A DNA stretch of 64,000 bases. Origin: Streptomyces antarcticus (GTDB lineage Bacteria > Actinomycetota > Actinomycetes > Streptomycetales > Streptomycetaceae). The stretch is from positions 1 through 64,000 of the forward strand of contig NZ_JAPNLM010000016.1 of the NCBI RefSeq assembly GCF_026627255.1. Direction: 5' to 3'. The notes below the pieces were generated by a model. It was not told the origin of the DNA. It ran no database searches and saw only the letters and a list, made by a program, of their open reading frames with translations. The first letter of the stretch is position 1. Each line of letters opens with the position of its first letter. This document shows, one piece after another, positions 7,746 to 13,992 of the stretch. Both the position numbers and the translations under genes were made by a program.

Positions 7746-9090
7746 CCGCGTCCCCCCGGTCGATGTCGTCGGCGTCGTTGCCGTCGTTGCTTGCGGTGCG
7801 CGCGCGCTGGGCATCGGGCGGGAAGGGAACGGACGGCGCGGGTGTGAACGGCTCGTTCATCCCCATCGGCCCGATCAGCCGCGGGCGTTCGGTGTGGGTG
7901 CTGCCGGCCGGCAGGTACACCTGGGCGTGTCTGAGGAACTGCTGGGCGGCCGCCTCGACGACCTGCGGCAGGATCTGGCCGAGGGTCTCCATGTTCGCGA
8001 CACCGTTGGCCGCGGCCCGGCACGCGGCCCGGCCCTGGCCCATCTTGACGGGGAGGGTCTCCTCCAGTCGCCGGGTCAGCTCGTCCTCCTTCGCCCGGCT
8101 CTGGTGGTCGTAGCGGTTCCAGGGCACGACCACGTTGATCCACGGGCGGGACTCCTGGTCGAAGGCGGCGAGGCGCTGCCGGCGGTGCTCGTCCTCGACC
8201 ACCCAGCGGTCGACGATCAGGATCTCGGGGCGGGTCGGCGGCTGCTTGCTGTCGAAGTGCCCGGCCTCGTCGTCGAACGTGGCCATGGTCGTGCGGTAGT
8301 TGAGGGACCTGACCAGGTCCTCGGCCACGTACGCGATGGGCTTCTGCGAGACCGGGTGGTACGGGTTCCACTCCAGCGCGCTGTCCCCGTAGTACTCGGG
8401 GCTGCGGCCCTCCGGCAGGTCGTGCCGGGAGGAGGCCGCCACGGTCACCTGGAGGGTGCGGCCGGCGTTCCCGGGCGTGCCGAAGGCGCTCGGTATGCCC
8501 CGGTAGTCCACCGGGCGGGTGGACGCCAGGCGGACGGTCTCGGCGACCGAGACGATGCGCTTGGCCAGCTCGTACACCGCCCGCTCGTACTGCTCCGCGT
8601 ATCCGCGCAGCTTGATCAGCCCGTACAGCCCGTCGGTGACGTACCGCTCTCCGAAGGTGTTGTGGTTGAACTGCAACCGCTCTGCGGGGCCCGGCAGTTG
8701 GGCGGGCGGGACCGGCACCCATAACGCCGGCACGATGGCGTCGGCCGACTCGTTGGTGATGGCGCTCTTCTGGATGAGGCGCTGCGAGAAGGCGAACCAC
8801 TCCTTCCCGCACATCTCACTGGCGAAATACCTCGGCGAGAAGAGGGGCACGAACACCCGGCAGGTGGCGAGCGCCGCCGCGAGCCGTTCCGACCAGCCCT
8901 CGCCGCTGCGTATCTCCCGGTCCATGAACCCGGCGTCCGAGCCCGCGGGAAGGTCCGTCAGGGCCATGACGTGGCTGCAGAGGTCGCGGAAGAGACGCTC
9001 GACCCACATGTCCGGGTCGGGCCCCCCGGCCCCGAATCTCGGTGTATGCGCATAACTGAGAAAAAAGTACGGCTGCACTGATGCGGGCAC
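7729..9090 (-). CDS. fxsC: FxsC: TIR-like protein of the FxSxx-COOH system
   Basis: About 453 residues. The N-terminal half is a TIR-like fold: PYFFLSYAHTPR, DVGF-like block AGFMDREIRSGEGWSERL, and CRVFVPLFSPRYFASEMCGKEW. The C-terminal half has EILIVDRWVVEDEHRRQRL and PWINVVVPWNRYD, characteristic of FxsC, and ends in an Asp-rich tail. TIR domains act as NAD-consuming enzymes or as scaffolds; which applies here is unknown. The start is uncertain: GTG 9090 is chosen because conserved sequence begins there, with GTG 9078 and ATGs near 9126 as alternatives. Codon 123 is TTA (plus-strand 8722-8724) within AIVPALWVP, predicting bldA control. The 3' end overlaps fxsT, indicating translational coupling. 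Confidence 0.86.
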   Translation of the reverse strand: MPASVQPYFFLSYAHTPRFGAGGPDPDMWVERLFRDLCSHVMALTDLPAGSDAGFMDREIRSGEGWSERLAAALATCRVFVPLFSPRYFASEMCGKEWFAFSQRLIQKSAITNESADAIVPALWVPVPPAQLPGPAERLQFNHNTFGERYVTDGLYGLIKLRGYAEQYERAVYELAKRIVSVAETVRLASTRPVDYRGIPSAFGTPGNAGRTLQVTVAASSRHDLPEGRSPEYYGDSALEWNPYHPVSQKPIAYVAEDLVRSLNYRTTMATFDDEAGHFDSKQPPTRPEILIVDRWVVEDEHRRQRLAAFDQESRPWINVVVPWNRYDHQSRAKEDELTRRLEETLPVKMGQGRAACRAAANGVANMETLGQILPQVVEAAAQQFLRHAQVYLPAGSTHTERPRLIGPMGMNEPFTPAPSVPFPPDAQRARTASNDGNDADDIDRGDADDSES

Positions 9091-9169
9091 ACGCCCCCCG
9101 TCCCGAAGATGCGAGCGAAGAAACATCATTCCGGAGCTGCATCGCCACATCCCCTCATCGTTCAGTCAA

Positions 9170-10027
9170 TCAGCGTCTGTTTTCGGTCATCCATTCACGG
9201 GCGTGATCGACGGCGTCCGGGATCGAGAAGAACATGGCCGAAGCCCCTCCCACCAGACCCCTGCGCACCCGCGAATCCGGGAACGTCCCGCCGATCTCCG
9301 CGAAATCACTGTCGTCCAGCTCGACGTCCTCGTACGCGGTCCACTCTCCCCCCTGCTGACGCCCTTGCCGGACCCCCGGATGGTTCACCTTCACCACACA
9401 CTCGTACATGCGCAAGGGGGGCTTCGGAATTCGATACTCCGCGAGATGGAAAGCGGTGCAGACGGAAAACCCCACATTGATCATGAGTACCTGACCCCCC
9501 TCCCAGCACAGCTTTCCCAGGGGGGAGTCCTCGCCCATGTGGCTTTCGATCCGGTGGCCCGAGCAGAGCCTGACCGCGTCCCGGCCCACGGCGGCGAACG
9601 AGGTCTGCGGGTGGGCGCTGCGCACGGCGCCCGGCGCCGTGCGGACGGCCTCGGCGAGGACGCCCATCCCCTCGCTGGGGCTGAGCAGCGGGTCGTAGGC
9701 GGGCATGCGCTCCCGGAAGGCCCGCACCTGCGCCGGGGTCAGCCCCGCCGTCCGCCGCCGGTGGCCGGCGGACGTGGTGGAGTTCGACGAGGTGAACGCC
9801 GGGACCACCAAGGTGCCGCGGGGCCCGAGGAGGCCGGTCAGGGCCTCGCGCAGCACCTCGGCGCGCAGCCCCGTACCGCTCAGGGAGGCGTGGGCCATCA
9901 GCAGCGTCCCGGGGCGCACGCCGAGCCGTCGCAGCTGGGCCGCGAGGGTCAGCGCGCCCGGCGTCCCGCGCGGGCGCGCGGGCGGTGGCCCGCCGGCCGG
10001 GCCGACGGTTCCCGGCGGGGCGCTCAC
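9170..10027 (-). CDS. AAC(3)-family N-acetyltransferase in the FxSxx operon
   Basis: A 285-residue member of the aminoglycoside 3-N-acetyltransferase fold. Family landmarks are LLMAHASLSGTG, GTLVVPAFT, the catalytic-His block HPQTSFAAVG, and GEDSPLGKLC followed by INVGFSVCTAFHLAEYR. The first 25 residues are Pro/Gly-rich and dispensable-looking. GTG 10027 overlaps the fxsB stop as GTGA, so the two are translationally coupled. AAC(3)-like genes recur beside FxSxx loci as I recall; plausible roles are acetyl-CoA-dependent modification or detoxification of the peptide. Antibiotic resistance should not be assumed from family alone. Confidence 0.85.
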   Translation of the reverse strand: MSAPPGTVGPAGGPPPARPRGTPGALTLAAQLRRLGVRPGTLLMAHASLSGTGLRAEVLREALTGLLGPRGTLVVPAFTSSNSTTSAGHRRRTAGLTPAQVRAFRERMPAYDPLLSPSEGMGVLAEAVRTAPGAVRSAHPQTSFAAVGRDAVRLCSGHRIESHMGEDSPLGKLCWEGGQVLMINVGFSVCTAFHLAEYRIPKPPLRMYECVVKVNHPGVRQGRQQGGEWTAYEDVELDDSDFAEIGGTFPDSRVRRGLVGGASAMFFSIPDAVDHAREWMTENRR

Positions 10028-12336
10028 GCGTCGACCGCCTTCAGCTCCCAGCGCAGCTCCGCCACCAGCCGCTTGCCGGTGACCGTCAGCTCGGCCGCCG
10101 CCGACAGCCGGTCCAGGGCCTGGTGGATGCGGTCCGACGCACCCGGCTCGGGGGCCGTCGTGGCCCGCCGGTACGCCTCCACCGCCACCCGCTCGTGTAC
10201 GTCCGCCAGCAGCCGCGACACCGGGACGGGCCGCTCCCGCCACGGCGAGGGGTGCTGCCACTGCCCGTCCAGCGCGTACAGGTCGGTCACCTCGGTCAGG
10301 GCCCGCAGCCGGGCCCGGCGCCGCCCGGTCAGCAGCGCGAGCGCCGTCTCCGGGACCCCCGCCGCGTACGGCACCCCGAGCGCTCCGGGGCCGTGCCGTC
10401 CCGCCTCGCCCCAGCCGCCGGCCCGGGGGCCGCCCGCGAGCGGGGTCAGCGTGGTCAGGGTGCTCAGCCCGGCGGTGGCCGCCCGGGTGAACTCCGGCAG
10501 CGAGGCGCGCAGCAGCGCCCACGCCCCGTCCAGCCGGCCGCGCCACTCCTCGGCCTCCCCGGCGCCGAGCCGGAGCCTGGGCGGGCGGGCGAAGCAGTTG
10601 CGGTACGGGTCGAGGTCCTCCAGCGCCACCGGAGCGGAGTCCGGGCCGGGCGACCAGGTCCGTACGGGCTGCCAGCGCGCGTCCCCCGCCGCCGGCCCGA
10701 AGCGGTGCTCGGCGCGGCCGTCCCGTACGGCGTACCCCTCGCCGGTGGCCCGCAGCGCGGCCCGGCCCTCGGTGCCGGGCTCGCCCAGCCGCAGCAGGCC
10801 CAGCGTCGGGAGGTAGACCTCGCCGTCCCGGTAGGCCACCTCGGCCGGCAGGTCCAGCCCGCCCCGCAGCACGGCCGCGGCGGTCAGCGCGGTCAGCCTG
10901 CGGGCGGCCTCCGCGGGACCGGGACCGGGGCCGGGAGCGGGACCCGGGCCGGTCCCGGGCGCCGCGCCGGAGGGCCGGTCCCCGCGCGCCGTGTCCAGGG
11001 CGGCCAGCACCCAGGTCCGGGTGAACGGGTGGTCCAGTACGGCGTCCAGGGCGTCGGCGCCCGCGTCCCCGGCCCGCTCCACCTCGGCCAGCAGCTCCCA
11101 GGCCCGGGCCCAGCCGGGCTCGTCGGCGAGGTCGGCGTGCAGCCGGGCCAGCAGCACCCGGGTCAGCTCCTCCTGGGACCGGACGAGTTCCGCCGGGTCG
11201 GCCAGCTGCGGCGCGGTCTCGCGGGCCGCGGCGCGGCCCTCGACCCCGTCGACGAGCTCGCGCAGGTCGGTGCAGTACACGGAGGGGTTGTCGAAGCCGT
11301 CCCCGTCGCGGTAGCGGTGGGTGTACAGCCCGCCGCCGCACGAACGTACGACGGGGCACCGGCGGCACGCCTCGCTGACCCCCGCGAGGCCCAGCTGCCG
11401 GGCGCGGACCCCGGGATGGGCGGCGACCTCGTCGAAGGCGTGGTCGAAGACGTTGAACCCGGTGGCCGCGGCCCCCTCGTAGGCGCTCTTGAGCGAGTCC
11501 ACCTGTTCCAGGGCGCCGTCGGTCTCGACGACGACGAGGTCGGTGGGCGCCAGGCCCAGGGACTCGGTCAGGCTGGGGCCGCCGCGCAGGGTGGAGAGCA
11601 GGGACTCGAAGAGCCGTACGGGTACCGGGCGCTCGCGGCGCTCCCAGTGGTCGAAGACCCGCAGCAGCCAGCGGGCGTACGCGTCGGGGGCGCCGTCGGG
11701 CCGGGCCGGGGGCGTGTCCCAGGTGGCGTGGGGGAGGAGGAAGTCCACGCGCGGGGGTTCGAGTTCGACGAGCGCGTCCAGGACGGCGACCGGGTCGTTG
11801 GCGACGTCCACGGTGCACAGCAGGCCCTGGTAGAGGTGGCGGTAGGGCGCGGAGCGGAGCAGGGCGACGGCGGCCAGGACCAGGGGGTGGCTCGTACGGC
11901 CGTCCGCGAAGCGGCGGTGGCGGTCGTTGGCCGCGCGGTCCCCGTCGAGGGAGATGCCGACCCCTACGCCGAACTCGTCGAAGAGGTCGAGGTGGCGGCC
12001 GGCGAGCTGGAGTCCGTTGGTGTGGATCCGCAGGTCGAGCGCGGCCGTTCCGGCGAGTGCCCGGGTGAACTCCTCGCACACGAGCCGGAGCCGGGCGGTG
12101 CCGGCCAGCAGGGGTTCCCCTCCGTGGAGAATCACCGTGACAGAGGGGAGTGCATGGTCACGGGCATGTTCGGCGAGCCGTGACGCGGTACGCGAGATGA
12201 CCTCGGGGGAGATCACCTTCGGCCGGGCCCGCCAGCTCTGATCTGCGTGTTCGTAGACGTAGCAATGATCACAAGCAAGATCGCATCTGCTGTGAACCTT
12301 CAGGACGATCTCGCGAAATGCGATCAGGCCGGTCAT
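10024..12336 (-). CDS. fxsB: FxsB radical SAM/SPASM peptide maturase with inactivated HExxH-type extension
   Basis: A 770-residue two-part enzyme. Residues 1-about 370 are a radical SAM domain with the CxxxCxxC cluster at Cys18, Cys22, Cys25 (RCDLACDHCYVYEH), the ILHGGEPLL block and LRIHTNGLQL, then a SPASM segment CRRCPVVRSCGGGLYTHRY...YC. FxsB enzymes close a strained C-C cyclophane between Phe and the residue two positions later in the FxSxx tail. The C-terminal half corresponds to the alpha-ketoglutarate HExxH peptide beta-hydroxylase domain, but where HEFQH is expected the sequence is LLTGRRRARLRAL; the downstream HPSPWRERPVP block remains. The hydroxylase function is therefore probably lost, matching a variant I recall as FxsBH, inactivated form. 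ATG 12336 lies 29 bases after fxsA. Confidence 0.92.
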   Translation of the reverse strand: MTGLIAFREIVLKVHSRCDLACDHCYVYEHADQSWRARPKVISPEVISRTASRLAEHARDHALPSVTVILHGGEPLLAGTARLRLVCEEFTRALAGTAALDLRIHTNGLQLAGRHLDLFDEFGVGVGISLDGDRAANDRHRRFADGRTSHPLVLAAVALLRSAPYRHLYQGLLCTVDVANDPVAVLDALVELEPPRVDFLLPHATWDTPPARPDGAPDAYARWLLRVFDHWERRERPVPVRLFESLLSTLRGGPSLTESLGLAPTDLVVVETDGALEQVDSLKSAYEGAAATGFNVFDHAFDEVAAHPGVRARQLGLAGVSEACRRCPVVRSCGGGLYTHRYRDGDGFDNPSVYCTDLRELVDGVEGRAAARETAPQLADPAELVRSQEELTRVLLARLHADLADEPGWARAWELLAEVERAGDAGADALDAVLDHPFTRTWVLAALDTARGDRPSGAAPGTGPGPAPGPGPGPAEAARRLTALTAAAVLRGGLDLPAEVAYRDGEVYLPTLGLLRLGEPGTEGRAALRATGEGYAVRDGRAEHRFGPAAGDARWQPVRTWSPGPDSAPVALEDLDPYRNCFARPPRLRLGAGEAEEWRGRLDGAWALLRASLPEFTRAATAGLSTLTTLTPLAGGPRAGGWGEAGRHGPGALGVPYAAGVPETALALLTGRRRARLRALTEVTDLYALDGQWQHPSPWRERPVPVSRLLADVHERVAVEAYRRATTAPEPGASDRIHQALDRLSAAAELTVTGKRLVAELRWELKAVDA

Positions 12337-12365
12337 TCCACCAGTCTAGAGCGCTTGCTTCACCG

Positions 12366-12530
12366 TCAGAGAGCGGAGTTGAAGATCGGTGCCTGAACCG
12401 AACGACCGGATTCCGCCGGCAGTACGCGGCCGAGCGTCGCCGTCGCCGAGGCGCTGCGGACGTCGATCTGGGCGAGCGGGGTCCGGCGGGCCTTGACCGT
12501 GCTGGTCGCGGGGGTTGCGGAAGTGTTCAC
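12366..12530 (-). CDS. fxsA: FxsA: FxSxx-COOH RiPP precursor peptide ending FNSAL
   Basis: A 54-residue peptide starting at GTG 12530 (VNTSATPATSTVKARR), with AAGGA seven bases upstream (12537-12541 complement). An in-frame ATG at 12566 would add 12 residues but has no convincing ribosome site. The middle contains TPLAQIDVRSASAT, a leader-like element similar to TPLAEL-type motifs of FxSxx precursors, and the C-terminus is IFNSAL with no residue after Leu, exactly satisfying F-x-S-x-x-COOH. The expected modification is a C-C bond between the Phe ring and Ser beta-carbon, installed by FxsB. It sits directly before fxsB in the same operon. It is too short for most gene callers. Confidence 0.88.
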   Translation of the reverse strand: MNTSATPATSTVKARRTPLAQIDVRSASATATLGRVLPAESGRSVQAPIFNSAL

Positions 12531-12568
12531 GACACCGTCCTTGGGGGAGCCATGTGGAATGGGCATGT

Positions 12569-12597
12569 GAATGACAACAACGGGCCGCTGCTGTCAA
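12569..12597 (-). promoter_or_regulatory. Candidate promoter of the fxs operon
   Basis: On the minus strand a perfect -35 TTGACA (12592-12597) is followed after 17 bases by TCATTC (12569-12574) as a weak -10. Transcription would begin near 12562, giving a leader of about 30 bases to GTG 12530 and excluding the upstream ATG at 12566. The weak -10 suggests an activator or alternative sigma factor. Confidence 0.35.
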
Positions 12598-12765
12598 ACG
12601 TGGACTTTACTCGGCCACACCCCATTGGCAACCGAGACATGACGCCTGGTCAAGCGTTCTAGGCAAAGCGCCGGGAATTTCACGGTGGGCGTATTCGGCC
12701 GTTCGCCGCACGGAAAGATCCATTCCTTCCGGCGGACGGTTCCGGTGCCCCGGCGGCCGCCTCCG

Positions 12766-13668
12766 CTACGCGGGCTGCTGTTCGCTGACCGGCGGCGCCG
12801 GAACGTCGCGCAGCAGCCAGTTCAGTACGTCGGGCAGCGCGCGCAGGGCGGCGAAGTGGGCGCCGGCCGGGTCGATGGTCGTGGTGGCACCGGGGATCCG
12901 GCGGCCCAGCCAGCGGGAGTGGCCGACGGGGGAGAACACGTCCAGCTCCCCGTGCCAGATGAGCACCGGGCAGCGGATGTCGGCGGGGTCGAAGCCCCAG
13001 GGGCGGCTGAAGGCGAGGGCGTCGTCGATCCATCCGTACGCCGAAGTCCGCAGCCCTTCGCGGTAGTTGCGCAGCAGCATCGACCGCAGGCCCGCGTCCG
13101 ACACGATCATGCGGTCGTTGGCCGTCAGGTCCTGGCGCAGCTCGTCCAGGAGCCGGCCGGGGTCCTTGCGGATGCCGTCGGCGCGGGGGATCAGCCGGGC
13201 CGCCAGCTCCTCGGGGTCGTCGAAGGCGGTGGTGTACTCCTGGACGTTGGAGTCGGCCATCCCGGCGAACCAGTCCAGGTCCTCCGCGTCCCAGGGGGCC
13301 AGCCCCACCATGGCCGCCGTCCGGGTGACCCGGTCCGGGAGCAGGGCGGCGCAGGCCAGGGCGCCGGGGGCGCCGCCGGAGCGGCCCGCCACGGCGAAGG
13401 CGTCCAGGCCCAGGGAGTCGGCGATCGTGGCCACCTCCTGGGCCACGTCGGCGACGGTGCGGCCCGGGTGGCGGTCGGAGCCGCCGTAGCCGGGTCTGTC
13501 GTACGCGATGAGCTGCATCCGGCGCTGGTAGAGGACCATGCCCCGGGGCGCGGGTCCCAGGCGGCTGCCGGGGGTGCCGTGGAGCAGGAAGACCGGCCTG
13601 CCCTCCGGATCGCCCCAGCGCTCCACGGTCAGAGCGCGGCCGTCGGCGGTACGCACCTGATGGCGCAC
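12766..13668 (-). CDS. Alpha/beta hydrolase
   Basis: A 300-residue cytoplasmic alpha/beta-hydrolase. Oxyanion-hole motif HGTPGS at 30-35, the strand-turn block IAYDRPGYGGSDRHPGR at 55-70, nucleophile Ser97 in GRSGG, acid near HGELDVFSP and the terminal His in GAHFAAL. This arrangement is typical of small-molecule esterase/epoxide-hydrolase-like enzymes; the substrate cannot be deduced. GTG start at 13668 follows GAGGGAGGGAG. It is transcribed toward the fxs operon but separated from fxsA by 236 bases with a candidate promoter, so it is probably not part of it. Confidence 0.85.
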   Translation of the reverse strand: MRHQVRTADGRALTVERWGDPEGRPVFLLHGTPGSRLGPAPRGMVLYQRRMQLIAYDRPGYGGSDRHPGRTVADVAQEVATIADSLGLDAFAVAGRSGGAPGALACAALLPDRVTRTAAMVGLAPWDAEDLDWFAGMADSNVQEYTTAFDDPEELAARLIPRADGIRKDPGRLLDELRQDLTANDRMIVSDAGLRSMLLRNYREGLRTSAYGWIDDALAFSRPWGFDPADIRCPVLIWHGELDVFSPVGHSRWLGRRIPGATTTIDPAGAHFAALRALPDVLNWLLRDVPAPPVSEQQPA

Positions 13669-13992
13669 GCGCTCCCTCCCTCACGGTTGACGCGGGCCGT
13701 CACGGTGATTGTGCTCGTTGGGGGAGGAGTGCGGTAGGGCGCACTTCGCGCTCAATTCTTGTGAAAGCTTTCACAAGCGCGCAGGGGTCTTTGGTCCCTC
13801 GGCATATGCCCAGGTCAAATAGGGGTTTGAGGGGGTGAGGGTGAGCGCAAAAGGGCTTTCGGCCTCCCCGAAAGGGGCCTTTTCGGCACTCCGGCACCCG
13901 TTTTCGGGTGTCGAATTGAGTCATCAGGCTGAGGCGTCAGGAAATCAGCGGGTCGCCGGTTCGGGCCGGGTCGAAATGAAGGAGTTTCCGTC
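13669..13992. other. 324-base intergenic region with Rex site and long adhE leader
   Basis: Lies between the divergently transcribed hydrolase and the AdhE-like gene. It contains the Rex-type palindrome at 13758-13777 and a stretch of short inverted repeats (CCCCGAAAGGGGCC near 13866, CACCCGTTTTCGGGTG near 13897). The codable stretch on the minus strand at 13700-13924 looks spurious. About 200 bases separate the palindrome from the ATG at 13993, so the transcript probably has a long leader. Confidence 0.5.
13758..13777. promoter_or_regulatory. Rex operator upstream of AdhE-like gene
   Basis: CTTGTGAAAGCTTTCACAAG is a perfect 20-bp palindrome. Its core TGTGAA-N4-TTCACA matches the Rex operator consensus TTGTGAANNNNTTCACAA exactly. 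Rex is the NADH/NAD+-sensing repressor of respiratory and fermentative genes in Gram-positive bacteria, and adhE-type genes are among its classical targets, so context and motif agree. Confidence 0.8.

Noticed and set aside
9170..10027. Acetyltransferase as an antibiotic-resistance gene
   Set aside because: The fold is AAC(3), but operon context with fxs genes points to another substrate; resistance cannot be claimed from sequence.
9170..12079. Long minus-strand frame that reads through fxsB out of frame into the acetyltransferase
   Set aside because: Only its last 285 residues are family-like; the rest is low-complexity Arg/Pro/Gly. The real gene starts at GTG 10027.
13700..13924. Minus-strand 74-codon frame in the adhE leader
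   Set aside because: No ribosome site, no known family, lies over the Rex site and hairpins.
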